Assembly (NCBI RefSeq): GCF_038502225.1
Contig: NC_091372.1
Span: 8,882,024 to 8,946,023, forward strand
From: Cherax quadricarinatus
Lineage: Eukaryota; Arthropoda; Malacostraca; Decapoda; Parastacidae
Direction: 5' to 3'
DNA length: 64,000 bases
Below are positions 1-11,820 of this stretch, one piece after another; positions within the stretch are counted from its first letter, which is position 1; the number at the start of each line of letters is the position of its first letter. Under the pieces are notes generated by a model. That model ran no database searches. It was not told the origin of the DNA and was given only the letters and a program-made list of their open reading frames with translations. The position numbers and the translations under genes are program-made.

Positions 1-1050
1 CTCATGCTTATAATATTTAAAAATCAATTTCCTAAGTAAACAATATGAGATTCAATAGCTAATAGTGTGAGGCTGTGCTGATGAGACGTGGATAGGTTTA
101 TCTGAGTGAGGTAGAGAAGAAGGTGGACCTGTTGGAGAGGTGGTGGTTATGTGTAGGTAGATAGGAAGGGAAAATTCATGGGTGGTGGAGGTGAATGATT
201 CGAATAGTTGATGTTGGAAAAAGGAAGGGGAAAGAGATTTAGGTACTGTGGTTGCTGGGGATATACTGGTGAAGGTGGTGGATAAGTAGAGAGTCTGGTG
301 GTGGGGAACTAATTGGTAGGATGGTGTAGGTGGTTGAAGTCGTGATAATGAGGTAGAAGATGGTGGAGATGGGAGGGATAGAAGAGGTGGAACTTGGAGA
401 AGTGTGGGTCCACCCATCCTAAACTGCTACCCTCTCCCCTCCCCAGAATCCCTACCATATAATGACGGGCCTCGATTTTCAGATACATACATGGTCAGCG
501 AAACACTCAACAAAGACTGTTCACTCACCCTTCGACATGCGATAAACTGGTGTTGATAGTTTGAAGCCTATCTATCGGAGGAGGCGTCCTCAAGTCATCT
601 CGCGGAAATAAAAAATCAGATACATATACCCACGTATCACTGACCAGAGTAGACCTCCACATGCTACTAAAAACGTAATATGTAGCAGTAGCGAGGTGTC
701 CACATAAACAAACATGTAGATTGCATAGGAAATATAAAAATACTACGAAAATACTTGATCAGTTAATACTGGGAGCAGAGACGTGATAACTACACGCAAA
801 ATTATATAATTTTACAAGAAAAAAAAAGAAATTTTTGTAGAATTTCTTTGACTGAAGATAAAATATGTAGAAATTTTGGTATGTAAGATGTAGACAATAA
901 AGATACCCAACTTTTGCGAATGTCTTACTCATCTACTTACCGGTATTGTGTACCATTGTTGTAGTGAGACATATCTTTTATCTGCGTTATATTTATCAAT
1001 CCCAGTGATTTTCCCTCTGTTATTGTTCAAGTTTAATGATAAATAGATAA
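1..1050. other. No gene seen; skewed low-complexity sequence
   Basis: The first 420 bases are rich in G and T/A on the plus strand. They give an open minus frame that encodes only a Ser/Pro/Thr-rich low-complexity peptide with no domain. Bases 420-1,050 are AT-rich and I see no coding, RNA or repeat structure in them. Confidence 0.5.
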
Positions 1051-2232
1051 ATGACTACCGGACACCTCTCACAACTACTGGATCACTATGACATGGCCTT
1101 GGATGCACTGGAAGAAAATCAGAATGCAGATGTAATATACACAGACTTTGCAAAAGCATTTGACAAATGCGATCATGGCGTAATAGCCCATAAAATACGT
1201 GCTAAAGGAATAACTGGGAAAGTGGGGAGATGGATCTTCAACTTCCTAACAAATCGAACACAAAGAGTAGTGGTCAACAGAGTTAAATCGGAGGCTGCCA
1301 TAGTGAAGAGCTCTGTTCCACAAGGCACAGTACTCGCCCCCATCTTATTCCTTATCCTCATATCAGACATAAACATAGATATACACCACAGCACCGTATC
1401 ATCCTTTGCGGATGATACTAGGATCTGCATGAGGCTGTCATCTGCTGAGGACGCGGTTAACCTCCAAGAGGATATAAACAAAGTTTTCCAGTGGGCAACG
1501 GTAAACAATATGATGTTCAATGAGGACAAATTCCAACTACTCCGTTATGGAAAACTGGAGGAGATAATAACTAGAACAGAGTATACTACTGACTCCGGCC
1601 ATACAATAGAGCGGAAAAATAATGTAAGGGACCTGGGAGTAGTAATGTCTGAGGATCTCACTTTCAAGGATCACAACAGTGCCACGATCGCACGTGCAAA
1701 GAAAATGATAGGATGGATAATGAGAACTTTCAAAACGAGAGATGCCAAGCCCATGATGATCCTTTTCAAATCACTTGTTCTCTCTAGGCTGGAATACTGC
1801 TGTACATTAACATCTCCATACAAAGCAGGTGAAATCGCAGATCTAGAGAGTGTACAGAGATCCTTTACTGCACGTATAAGTTCTGTCAAGCACCTTAACT
1901 ACTGGGAACGCTTGGAAGCACTTGACTTGTACTCGTTGGAACGCAGGAGGGAGAGATATATCATAATCTACACTTGGAAAATCTTGGAAGGAATGGTCCC
2001 AAATCTTCACACAGAAATCACTCCCTACGAAAGTAAAAGACTGGGCAGGCGATGCAAAATGCCGCCAATAAAAAGTAGGGGCGCCATTGGTACACTAAGA
2101 GAAAACACCATAAGTGTCCGGGGCCCAAAACTGTTCAACAGCCTCCCATCAAGCATTAGGGGAATTGCCAATAAACCCCTGGCTGCCTTCAAGAGAGAGC
2201 TCGTACGTCAGACTGCGTGCGGCCAGCAGTAA
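1051..2232 (+). pseudogene. LINE-A reverse transcriptase, C-terminal two-fifths
   Basis: A 393-residue uninterrupted frame covers the palm and thumb of a LINE reverse transcriptase and the family's C-terminal region. Visible motifs are the palm block DFAKAFDKCDHGVIAHK, the SSVPQGTVLAPILF block and the catalytic SSFADDT box (codons from about 1,399). The C-terminal part carries the family signature GWIMRTFKTR and SLERRRERY. The endonuclease, fingers and first part of the reverse transcriptase are absent, so the copy cannot act alone. The Met at 1,051 lies at the truncation point and is not a genuine start. No stop or frameshift occurs in 1.18 kb, which suggests a fairly young insertion. The end of the frame (about 2,200-2,232) is altered by a deletion. 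Confidence 0.85.
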
Positions 2233-2340
2233 CAGCCTAGTTGATCAGGCCCTGATCCATCGGGAGGCCTGGTCATGGACCGGGCCGCGGGGGCGTTGAT
2301 CCCCGGAATAACCTCCAGGACACATCTAACATAAATCCTC
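1051..2340 (+). mobile_element. LINE family A, 5'-truncated copy
   Basis: This is an APE-type non-LTR retrotransposon of the CR1/Jockey kind, cut off inside the reverse transcriptase. It starts where the fuller copy at 29.7-35.2 kb reads TGRSCLSQLLDHYD and follows that copy to its 3' end. The tail contains the family's GC-rich stem-loop (around 2,280-2,305, CGGGGGCGTTGATCCCCGG), after which similarity stops near 2,330. About 50 bases near 2,200 are missing relative to the fuller copy. Five-prime truncation is the usual result of target-primed reverse transcription. Confidence 0.85.
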
Positions 2341-2344
2341 TCCT

Positions 2345-2650
2345 GAACCCTTCAAGAAAGATGCCTTGATGCTGGTAAGAGGATCTTGATCTAGCTCATA
2401 GAACTATCTTTCTTGGAATAAACTTGATTGCCTCCCATTCCTCCGGAGCTGCATGATCCCTACGGATTCAACGCTTCCCTGTCTCGTTGGACCTGCTGCC
2501 CATGTTCACCTAGCACTCAACAGGTACCTGGAAGCTAATATTCTTACACCTGCTGCTCATATTCACTTAGGAACAGTTACCTGGGTATTAATCAGATGTT
2601 GTGGGACACACTTTGGGCCTCTAACAACCAACAAATATATCTCTCTCGTC
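2345..2650 (+). repeat. Dispersed SINE-like fragments
   Basis: Two pieces can be recognised. Bases 2,350-2,475 contain the phrase GCCTTGATGCTGGT and a tail ending CCCTACGGATTCAACGCTTCC, which I remember as a common decapod dispersed repeat. Bases 2,485-2,600 contain two divergent copies of the SINE body phrase CTGCTG(C/T)CCATGTTCACCTAG...GGTACCTGG, which also occurs at 36.77, 41.0 and 41.77 kb. Confidence 0.55.
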
Positions 2651-3297
2651 TCCTAAAGCGGTGTTCAATGAAGCCGGATTCGCTGAAGCTCTGGGTTTAG
2701 TGAAGCCAGGTTTACCGAAGCCGTACTCAGTGAAGCCGAGTACGCATCACGCACTCGTTCAGACTAGATATGCAAGGTCCACCAGTCGTAATTAGGTCAA
2801 ATTAGTTCAAAACGGTCGATGCGGCCGGGGCCGACACCATCCTCTCTCCGATAGCTGGAACAGTCGATAGAGAATTCCTTGAACTGACGTCGTAATAAAT
2901 GAAGTCATTGTTTCCGGAGTCTTTTTATAGTGTGTGTTTGTCGACGCATTGATGTGCTAGTCAAGGCTGGTTGACTCCCTCGGATTATCCTTCAGCTACC
3001 ATCAAGGGCACAGTCCCTTGATGCGTTTCTGCTTACAGGATGAGCTAAGCGTATATAAAAACTTGCCGCTCAAGCGGCGCAAAGTCTTGATGACAGGTGA
3101 GTCTTGTACAGTACGGTCTAGGCCATTTATTTCTACTTTTGTATTCTACTATTTGTGCTTTTCTTAGCAGCGTTGAGTTTACGCAGTTAGAGCTACTTTT
3201 CCCTTTCTTACATTAAATGTGATTATCTCCTCTTTCCCAGTTGCAATATGACCTCTATAGGTTTCGAGCTTCATTAAGTGATTATGATGATTATGAC
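2650..3297. other. No gene seen
   Basis: Bases 2,665-2,745 hold a few degenerate copies of GTGAAGCC(A/G). The rest shows no domain-bearing frame, tRNA-like box or known repeat that I can name. Confidence 0.4.
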
Positions 3298-3339
<42 letters not shown>

Positions 3340-3355
3340 ATTATTATTATTATTA

Positions 3356-3411
<56 letters not shown>
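3298..3411. repeat. (AAT)n-(ATT)n palindromic microsatellite
   Basis: About 40 bases of AAT switch to about 70 bases of ATT. The two halves are complementary and can form a hairpin. A similar switch occurs at 4,152-4,279. Confidence 0.95.
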
Positions 3412-3412
<1 letters not shown>

Positions 3413-4151
3413 AATATTGTTATTAAACATCTTCTTTGTTGTGTGATACGAGAAAGATATCCCATTTTACCTCAGTGCCTGCGAAAGGCATAGTACAGAG
3501 TGCTGCATGGGTCTCTAATTCAGTGAAATTTCAGCATTGAAAATTTAATGCTTATCAGAAGAATTCACACGTTAACTCACAGAAACTAATTTCTCAATTC
3601 TTTCAACAAAAAATGGTAAGATTAGCACCCACACAACACCAAAAAACTACACTTCTATAAATAAATAAATAAATAAGAATTCTGAACTCCTGGGTACCGT
3701 CAGTAAATCGCGTCTAAAGCATTCGGATCTCGACACTCGCCTGGGTAACACCATCATCAGAACAAGGAGCTGGCAAGCCTCGATCTCAGTTCCTTGTTCA
3801 CTAAAATCCCCCACTGAACAATAGTCACGTTCTTCCAGCAGCACTTAACCTTCACTGACCTTGATATTTATTTTCCAATGCAGGATCTTGTTAACTTCAT
3901 CGAGCTGTGTGTGACCTGGCAGTCTCTTCTTGTTTTTACGAGGATTACTTTTAAAGTAAAAAAATTGGGATGGCTATGGGTTCACCGCTTAGCACTGTCC
4001 TGGTGAACATTTACCTTGAGTGGGACTGACTCACAAACATCATCCCTCATCACATCACCTGGATTATATACGTCAACCTTGTCTTGATTGTATTAAATCT
4101 TTATAATTAGAAGCACTGATTCAAACTGCAGCCTCAATACACAGATACTCA
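3412..4151. other. No gene seen
   Basis: This is mixed single-copy-looking sequence with a short (AAAT)n run at 3,658-3,675. I see no supported reading frame or repeat. Confidence 0.4.
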
Positions 4152-4281
<130 letters not shown>

Positions 4282-4638
4282 CATATTCCAGACACCCGGG
4301 TTAAAAAAAATGCAGAAGGGAAGTATGAGGTAGTTGCAGGAATAAAAAGTGGCCGGTGCTTCGGGAGTGAGTTTGAGTGTCTGAGAGTATTTGATAAGTG
4401 GCAAAAAAAAGTGTCATGAGAGTGACAGGTAGCGAGGCTCATCAGGCTGATGGCTGGCCAAGCATCATGTTTCATGTTAAGTGTTGTAACAGTAACATAG
4501 GCCTTCCATCATTCCCATGGCTCCCAAATATCGTGTTTCATTTCACCAGAATAAAATACTAATTACGAGAGAGAGACCTTGCGACGACGTTTTGCTCCGT
4601 CCTGGATCACTCTCAAATCACAACCATGTTTCATGTTA

Positions 4639-4767
4639 AAGATTAAGACACATGTGCAACAGTTTGGTATCTTTATTGATGAAACGTTTCGCCTACACAG
4701 TAGGCTTCTTCAAGAGATACGTTTCACGAGTAAAGACACCCAACTGTTCCACATATGTTTTAATCTT
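4639..4767 (-). repeat. Foldback repeat with hammerhead-like core (Penelope-like end)
   Basis: The arms 4,639-4,675 and 4,731-4,767 are imperfect inverted repeats, beginning AAGATTAAGACACATGTG and ending ATGTTTTAATCTT. The loop read on the minus strand contains CTTGAAGA, a perfect 6-bp stem (GCCTAC-TGT-GTAGGC), GAAA, then CGTTTC. An upstream GAAACG could pair with that CGTTTC. This resembles the CUGAUGA-stem II-GAAA layout of hammerhead ribozymes, which are known in Penelope-like retroelements. The first core box is degenerate, so activity is unlikely. The family assignment is inference. Confidence 0.5.
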
Positions 4768-5460
4768 CAGCTTGTCGGTATTTTATACCATTTCCAGAAT
4801 ATGTTATATGTTCACGTTACTGTACCAGTGACCTGATCTTCGTGGGTATTAGGGGGAGGGAGCTAAAGTCTGAGACGTGTCGATAGCTGATTGTACATTA
4901 TATATGCAAAATGCTTGTGAATGACAGAACGAGTGTGGCTGGAACCGACGGCTGGCGGGTCCCTTTCTGTGATGTGTTGACAAAGCGAGTCATAGTGGAG
5001 GCTTGTTTAAGCGGTTATTAAACAAATCTTCTTTGTTAATGTTGCAGTTTGAAATTTCATTTGGGTTGTGATATATCCGCAATTCTAGCAAGGCAGTTGA
5101 ATGAATGATGGTGAATGTATTTCCTTTTCTGGGTCATCCTACCTGTGGGAGACAGCCGATATTATTTTTTTTTCATATAACTTCAATGGGCAGTTTATTA
5201 CAATATTTAAACTGATTTCAAACCCCATTTAATTTATTTTTATCAACATTTGTGTTGCACATCTTGCCTAGGAGTTTCACGTCGTTGTTAACGCAGTATT
5301 CAGTCACTTTGTACTTGTAATAATTCTTCATGTATGAGTGTATGAAACACTTAGACAGTCCTTCATGAATGAGTGAATAAAACGTTGAATCATTCAGGAC
5401 TGGATGAGACGGTCGTGTAGTCTTTCTTCATTAAACGAGAACTGATTAATTAAGCGCTCT
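4768..5460. other. No gene seen
   Basis: The stretch is AT-rich, with no supported frame, RNA gene or repeat unit visible. Confidence 0.4.
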
Positions 5461-5471
5461 GAGTCCTTCAA

Positions 5472-5610
5472 CATGTGCGATGTTTCTTTATGTGCGATGT
5501 TTCTTCGTGTGCGATGTTATATGTGCGATGTTTCTTCGTGTTCGATATTTCTTCGTGTGCGATGTTATATGTGCGATGTTTCTTCATGTGCGATGTTTCT
5601 TCGTGTCATG
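5472..5610 (+). repeat. Short minisatellite, about 17-bp unit
   Basis: Copies of (T)GTGCGATGTTTCTTC(G/A) recur, some shortened to TGTGCGATGTTATA. There are about eight copies. The Cys-rich frame it produces is a by-product. Confidence 0.8.
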
Positions 5611-5860
5611 TACGTGGATGTGAGCAGATGACAAAAACAGATGGTGCTGATGTTGTGAATGAAAAGTTGAATCATCTGGCTCTGCGAAACAAGCGAAGAG
5701 GTGGAGGTTCGTCAGAGGAAAATAAACAGTTAATCTGATATATCTGAAGTTCTTATGAGCAAAGGAAGAGGTAGCAAATCTGTGTTAAATAATTCAGTTA
5801 TGGAAGGAGAAAGAATATGAATGTCAAGTTCAAAATTATGTGGATTAAAGTAAAGGTTGG

Positions 5861-6058
5861 ATGCAGAAGTGGGTCATAATAGCGTCTTATGCACCTGGAG
5901 AGAATGCAGGAGAGAGATTTTGGGAGATGTTAGGAGTGAATGTGCCAGAGCCTTTAAGACAAGTGGGGAGAATGTTTATGGTAGGGGACCTGAATGCTAA
6001 AATGGAGAAACTTTTGGGAGGTGTGTTAGGTAAGTTTGGAGACACCAGGTGTAAATGA
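5861..6058 (+). pseudogene. LINE-C endonuclease fragment
   Basis: The frame reads an APE-type exonuclease-endonuclease-phosphatase fragment. ASYAPGE matches the usual (S)(V/A)YAPG strand, FWEML follows, and VGDLNAK is the conserved GD(L/F)N motif that contributes an active-site Asp and Asn. After VLGKFGD a frameshift and in-frame stops cut the domain. The N-terminal Glu box and the C-terminal SDH box are not found nearby, so it is a relic. In the family this nuclease nicks target DNA to prime reverse transcription. Confidence 0.7.
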
Positions 6059-7099
6059 TAATGAGGGCCTTTGATTGAACTTACAACATAGAAAGGGTTT
6101 GATTATAGTGCATACATATTTTAAGAAAAGAGGATAATAAGTATACACACATTGATGTGGATGAAATGACAGTAGTTTATTTGGATTATATGTTGATGGT
6201 AAGACTGTTGAGTAGACTTCAGGATGTACATGTTTATAGAGAGGGGGCACAGATATATCAAGTCTTTCTAGTTGTAGCTACACTAGAGTAAAAGGTAGAT
6301 GGGATACAAGGAGAATAGAAGGCATCAGGAAGAGAGAGAGGTGAAGGTTTATAAACTAAAAAGAGGCAGTTAGAGAGTAGATATAAGCAGCTATTGGAGG
6401 ATAGATAGGCTAATGAGAACGCATAGGCAATGGAGTCGAAGAGGTATGGGGTAGGTTTAAAAATGTAGTGTTTTAGAGTGTTCAGCAGAAGTTGTGGTTT
6501 TGGAAGTGGGTGCAGGAGGAAGAACTGACCCAATTTGGAATGATGTAAAGAGAGTAGTAAAGGGAGAAAAGTTAGCATATGATTTTTACAAAGAAGTAGA
6601 AGTGATGCAAGGAGGAAAAGTATATGGAGAAAAGAGGAGTTAGAGAGAGTGAGTGAAGCAATGCTTAAAGAGAGCAAATGAGAAATTGGGTGAGATGTTA
6701 TCAACAAATTTTATTAGAAAATAAGAAAAAGTTTTGAGTGAGATTAACAAGTTAAGAAGCCTAGAGAACAAATGGATTTGTCAGTTAAAAATAGGAGAGG
6801 AGAGTTATTAAATGGAGAGTTAAATTATTGGGAAGATGGAAGGAATATTTTGAGAATTGTTAAATGTTGATGAAGATAGGAAGCTGTGATTTCGTGTATA
6901 GGGCAGGAGGAATAACATCTTGTAGGGTGAGGAAGAGCCAGTTGTGAGTGTGGGGAAGTTCGTGAGGCAGTAGGTAAAATGAAAGGGGTAAGGCAGCCAG
7001 GATTGATGGGATAAAGATAGAAATGTTAAAAGCAGGTGGGGATATAGTTTTGGAGTGGTTGGTGCAATTATTTAATAAATGTATGGAAGAGGTAAGGTA

Positions 7100-7391
7100 C
7101 TAGGGATTGGCAGAGAGCATGCATAGTTCCTTTGTATAAAAGCAAGGGGATAAAAGAGTGCAAAATTATGGGATAAGTCTGTTGAGTGTACCTGGTAAAG
7201 TGTATGGTAGAGTTATAATTGAAAGAATTAAAAGTAAGACGGAGAATAGGATAGCAGATGAACAAGGAGGCTTTAGGAAGGTGGGGTGTGTGGACCAGGT
7301 GTTTACAGTGAAACATATAAGTGAACAGTATTTAGATAAGGCAAAAAGGGTCTTTGTGGCTTTTTATGGTTTTGGGAAAAAGGGCGTATGA
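7100..7391 (+). pseudogene. LINE-C reverse transcriptase fragment
   Basis: The readable part is the fingers/palm start. ISLLSVPGKVYGRVIIERI is the usual NYRGISLLSVPGK...ERI block, and ADEQGGFRKVGCVDQVFTVK corresponds to the QGGFRKGRGCVDQ block. Beyond it, FVAFYGFGKK is a decayed version of the (V/A)F(M/L)DLEKAYD catalytic block, in which the Asp is lost. The corruption that affects the following 14.7 kb begins here. The block near 7,675-7,720 (TTTGCTAAACACTGTGC) appears to be a damaged FADDT box. Confidence 0.65.
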
Positions 7392-8690
7392 CGGGGGTGG
7401 ATGGGGGCAATGTGGCCAGATTTTTGCAAGTGTATGGTGTAGGAGGGGTGGGTTAAAGGAAAGCAGTAAAGGTTTTTGAGGATAGTGAGGCTAAAGGTTA
7501 GGTATGAAGGAAAAAGGGAAAATTTTTTCCCTTTAAAAAGTAGGCCAGAAAAAGGATGTGTGATGTCCCGTGGTTGTTTAATATATTTATAGATGGGGTT
7601 GTAAAAAGAAAACCCAGGGGGTCTTGGCAAGAGGCGTGGATTTAAAAAGAAAAGGAATCACACACAAAGTGGGAGTTGTCAAAATTCTTTGCTAAACACT
7701 GTGCTTTTAAAGGAGATTCTAAAAGGGGTTCGAGATTGGTGGATGAATTTGGTAGGGTGTAAAAAAGAAAAAAAATTTAAAAGGTGAATACGGAAAAGAG
7801 TGGGGTTATGGGGATAAAAAAAGATTAGGTGATGAAAGATTGAATATCAGATTGGAGGGAGAGAGTATGGAGGGGGTGAACGTATTCAATTTTTGGGGTG
7901 GACGGGGTTCAGCGGAGGGGTCTATAAAAGATGAGGTGAATCAAAAAATTTGATGGGGGGAAAAAAGGGGAGTGGTGCCCAGGAGTCTGGGGAGACAAAA
8001 TTTTGCCCTTGGGGGAAAAAAGGGGAATGTTAGGTATAGTTTCAACGCTCTTTTTGGGGGGACGTGGGTGATAAAATGTTCAGCGGGAGAAGGCTGGAGG
8101 CAGGGGAAAATGTCTTCTGGGGGCAATGTGTGGTGAATATTGCGGGGAATTTATTTGGGGGTTTGGGGAGGTGCGGGATTCAAACTTTGCCCAGAGGGCT
8201 GAGGAAGGGTTGTTGGGTGGTTCGGACATGTAGAGAATGGAGCAAAACAGAATGATTTCCCAAGAGTGTATCAGTCTGTAGGGGGGAAAGGGAAAGGGCC
8301 CCGGGTGGGGGTGGGCCCTGGAAAGGTTGGGGGGAGAGAAAAGGAAAGGTTTTGTGTGCAAAGACGGATTTCCAGCAGGCATGCGTGAGCGTGTTTGATA
8401 GGGTGAAGGGAGACAAAGGGTTTTTTAATCTTGACGTGCTGTTGGGTGTGAGAAAAATAACTTTTATGAAGGATTCGGGGAAACCGGCGGGGCGGTTAAA
8501 AGTCCTGGAGGGGGGAAAATTAAAGTGCCTGCACTTTTGAAGGAGGGTTTTATTTGGAGTTTAAAAACTGGTGTGGCATTCGGGAAGAGGGTGATGGGGG
8601 GGAATGATGGTAAATTTTTTTTTTTCGGGCCCCTGCCTTGGGGGGAAAAGGGGGCCCATTTTGATAAAAAAATAATAAAAAAACGTGGGG

Positions 8691-9400
8691 TGTCTGGTGT
8701 TGGTGACACTATTGAAAAAAATCGTTCCCCAATTTTGCTGATGATGGGGAGGGGCCCGGGGTTTGGTGCCCCACCACTAGTAGATCTTCACAGATTTTCT
8801 TGGTATAATATCCGATGACGGGAAAAGCAGGTTCTTTGGCTGCAATGATGGGGGGTTATTTAATTTCTAAGGTGCACAGGTAGTTCAATAAAATGGAAAA
8901 TCTCGGGGCTTTAAATCCTTCTCCTTTCTGTAGTTGATTGACAGGTGACCCTCCCCTTCACCCAAGCTAAAAAGATAGACAGGTTACCCACGGGCAAATA
9001 ATCCTCTCCATGGCAGTGCATTACTCAAAGACGGGGGTGATTATTAAAACAGTCAACCTAGGGGCAAGACTGGGACTAAAGTTTATTATTGGTAAAAAGT
9101 GAAGTTTTTAAACCCCAATAAACCCACTAGAATAAAGGCAGGCGTTTTTTGGTAGTGTTGGGGCCCTAGGAGTGGGGTGATTTACTTTTTGCCCAGACCC
9201 CCACACGTCCCCCGGGAAAGGGGGAAAGGGGATGGGGGGAGATTAGACTGACCCTACGTTCCCAAACACCGGCAATCAAAACTATCATTTTGGGGGGTGG
9301 GGGAAAAGGCGGGGAAAAACGGGCGTGATTTTACCCCCCAATTTAGGGGAAATAAAAACTATTGTTCTATATTTTTCTATCTATTGAATTTTCCCCTACA
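8691..9400 (-). repeat. 3' LTR of the Gmr1-type element
   Basis: This aligns throughout with 14,862-15,580. Shared phrases include GATAGACAGGTTA, ACAGTCAACCTAG and TAGTGTTGGGG. The outer boundary is uncertain by about 10 bases because the shared block could start at 8,691 (TGTCTGG) or 8,698 (TGTTGG). Confidence 0.8.
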
Positions 9401-9439
9401 CCCCCCCATCCAAGACATGGTCAAGGGTATAAGAAGAAA

Positions 9440-9800
9440 AAGGCGAGGAAAAATTTCCCTAACTTAAATGGGCGTGGAAAAAATTTTCCCTGATTTCGGT
9501 TTAAACCCCAGGAAATAATTGGATGAACCATTGAAAACCAATATGGAACTTAAAAGCCTGGGGTCCCAAAATTCCCCTAAAGGTGACGGGGGGGTTTCCA
9601 AAAAAATTTCTAGGTATATCAAGGTTTGTGGTCCTTTAAAATAATTTTTTTCCCAGCAAAAAAAATTTAATTTTGGGAGATCCCCCAAAAAAAAACATTC
9701 CTTTTCTTTGTGGAGTATTTTTCCTGGGGGAAGGGAGTTTAAACAGGAAGCATACAGGGAAAAATTACCATCATGGTATTGAAAACCCGCACCTAACCCG
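9440..9800 (-). pseudogene. Gmr1-type RNase H relic
   Basis: On the minus strand the pieces KLNFFCWEKNY and LIYLEIFL can be placed on the family blocks (Y)ASRKLL..REKNY and DHKPL(V/I)YL of Ty3-type RNase H. These lie after the reverse transcriptase and before the 3' LTR. Many stops and indels interrupt the frame. RNase H degrades the RNA template during reverse transcription. The call depends on position as much as on residues. Confidence 0.5.
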
Positions 9801-9899
9801 GTTTTGGGGGCATCAATTTTAAAAAAAATGTTTTATCAATATCTGGAATTTTAAAGTACAGGGTCTTCAGAAGATTTTTAATCTCTTTAAAAACTTTCT

Positions 9900-10860
9900 C
9901 AAATGTGGGGGAAAGTTAAAAGGGTTTTTTTCCAAAATTTTTAAAGGGAAGTCAAAATAAATGCCTTAATCAGTAAGGTTCGGGAAAAACCGTGAAAAAT
10001 AAAAACCAAAAAAAATTTGCATGGGCTTCTTGGTTTTGAAAATTAAATTCAAATAAAGCTTTGATCTTACGGGAGGCTGCAGGTGTTATTAAATTATCGG
10101 CCCAAGATATCTAATTTTGGGTTATCCCCAAAGGAAGGATTTCTTCGGCGGCAGTAAAGGCCATGTGGGGCGTAACCTCGCAAAACTAATGTTAATTTTT
10201 GGATATTTGCCCCCGTAGATGTCTTTAAAATAAATGTTATCAAAAAAAACGGGAAACATTTGGCTTTTCCCAAGACCTTTCTCATCAGTCTCAGATCCCG
10301 GCAGTTACCAAACCGGGGGCCCCAGTTCTATATTGCATCAGTCCTTGGTTTTGGGGAAAAAAGGGGGTGTACGGGCAGAAGAGTATCTAACATTACTTGA
10401 TGTATCCCGCGATAAATCTGAAAAGAAGGAAGCGTCAAAAAATTTTGTGTAGATCACTATTTTTGGGGCATAGGCTCAGCACCCCACCGAGTTACGGCTT
10501 TAAAGGGCCTCTGAAGTCAATAGCAAGTCTATATGAATTATCCCCCTTCTTAACCATGACTACTGGTAACAATATGAAGATACTGAAGGTTAAATGATCT
10601 TTAGTTTTAAAAATTTTTGTCTACCTCTCGGTAAAATGCACCCCCTAAGGTGAACGGGAATTGGGTATAATTTTCTTTGATAGGATTTCTGTCTTTAAAG
10701 GCAATCTTAGGGTTTTTCCCTGGAGGTAACACCTGGAATTTAGAAAAGACGTCTAAAAAAGTTACTCACACATTGAAGAAAATTCATTTTCTTATGGTCA
10801 TAAAAGATTCATTAATATTAATGGTGGGCGCCCGAGGGGTCAAAAAGTCACCAAGTCTGT
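9900..10860 (-). pseudogene. Gmr1-type reverse transcriptase relic
   Basis: Minus-strand blocks appear in the right order: LAIDFRG (about 10,507-10,526) matching the (M/L)AIDYRALN block, DLHKIF (around 10,450), NQGLMQYRT (around 10,340) matching the QGLMQYR..PFGL block, RLMRKVLGK (about 10,263-10,290) and GLYCRRRNPSFG..PKLDILG (10,100-10,165) matching the CxFGxxxxxYLG block. The catalytic Y/F-x-DD box expected at about 10,230 reads FFLITF, as though dinucleotides had collapsed into homopolymers. The domain lies 3' of the integrase, which is the unusual point. The sequence cannot say whether the element itself or only the consensus is broken. Confidence 0.7.
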
Positions 10861-10949
10861 AATTCTTCATCACAGTCTAATTTAAAATTTAAATTCCACA
10901 CTTTACATTTTTCCCAGTTTTTTATCAAGTTCTTTGGGGGGAAAAACTA

Positions 10950-11820
10950 AATTAAAGTTGTTGGGGCAGTTGGAATTTCTTCGGTAATATTTCTTAAGGA
11001 TGTTGATATGATAAAGTTTGGGTTTTTCCCTTAAACTTTGGGGGAAACCCAGTTTTTCCCTAAATTTTAATATTTTATATGGACCTTTCCGCTACTAATA
11101 ATTTATTTGACTTGATAGGCAAAAGTCCCGGAAATCCCCACTTTGAAATTTCTCCTCTGATTTTTTGGAATCAAAATATTTTTTGTACTGGTCATTGACA
11201 AACTTGGGTTTTCGAAACTATGTCAAAAATTCTCCTCAAGTTTGGATCAAGGTCAAGGAGAAACTGGAAAAAGGGGCTGAACCTCAGCATTTACCTCCTC
11301 ATTAGCCCATAAGCCCATGAAGGAGGGGCCAATGGGCCTCTGGCCTGTCTACCATAGAAAGTTAAAAGGTAAAACCCCCAAGGGTCACTGGGAACTTCCC
11401 CCCTTGGCAAAAAAAAGCACAGGGTAAATTTTAATCCCCCCCTTGGGTTTTAAAAAGGGAGAAAAGGTTTCCTTAAAATGGACTTGAGAATCAAAATGTG
11501 GCGCTCAACCCCTCCCATTACAGCTGGGATGATAGGGTTTTAGTGAAGGGCTTCAGTCCCAGAATTGGGTATAGATGTTGTTAAAAATTTCAGATGGGGT
11601 TGTGCCCCACGGTCAGACAAAATTTTTGGGATCCCCACTCTGGAGAAGATGGAAAAAAACCAGCCACCTCTGTTAGTAGTTATGGTTTTAAAAAGGGTAG
11701 GTTTGGGAAAACTCGAAGCATAATAAACTAATTTAAATATATCTATGCCCCCCAGATAAAGTGGAAAAAAGGCCCAAACGATGTCAATGGTTTCTCTTTC
11801 AAACAATTAAAAAAAGGGTA
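10950..11820 (-). pseudogene. Gmr1-type integrase relic
   Basis: Between 11,806 and 11,540 the minus frame carries ETIDIVWAFFPLYLGG, KLVYYASSFPKPTLFKTITT and IFSRVGIPKILSDRGAQ. These match the Ty3 integrase core: the first catalytic Asp block, the LVDYATRFPEA..LKTITT block and the second-Asp block SDRG. Farther along (11,450-11,290) are pieces of the region after the catalytic Glu, including LWANEEVNAEVQPL. Near 11,190-11,100 (DQYKKYFDSK, then a GDF.-type turn) is the small C-terminal barrel. Integrase joins element cDNA to host DNA. The frame is interrupted repeatedly in this low-quality stretch. Confidence 0.8.

Larger units (their letters stand above)
5800..8690 (+). mobile_element. LINE family C, decayed APE-type element
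   Basis: The order is endonuclease fragment (5,840-6,250), linker, reverse transcriptase fragments (about 6,960-8,100), a C-terminal region (about 8,100-8,540) and a 3' UTR ending in an A-rich tail (8,660-8,685). The family matches a LINE I remember from decapods whose endonuclease is often named craniofacial development protein 2-like. From about 7,370 the bases become homopolymer-rich and the frame breaks repeatedly. The element stops where an LTR begins at about 8,691. Confidence 0.7.

Noticed and set aside
52..417. 121-codon minus-strand open frame
   Set aside because: Ser/Pro/Thr-rich low-complexity product caused by base skew. No domain, start context or neighbouring exon.
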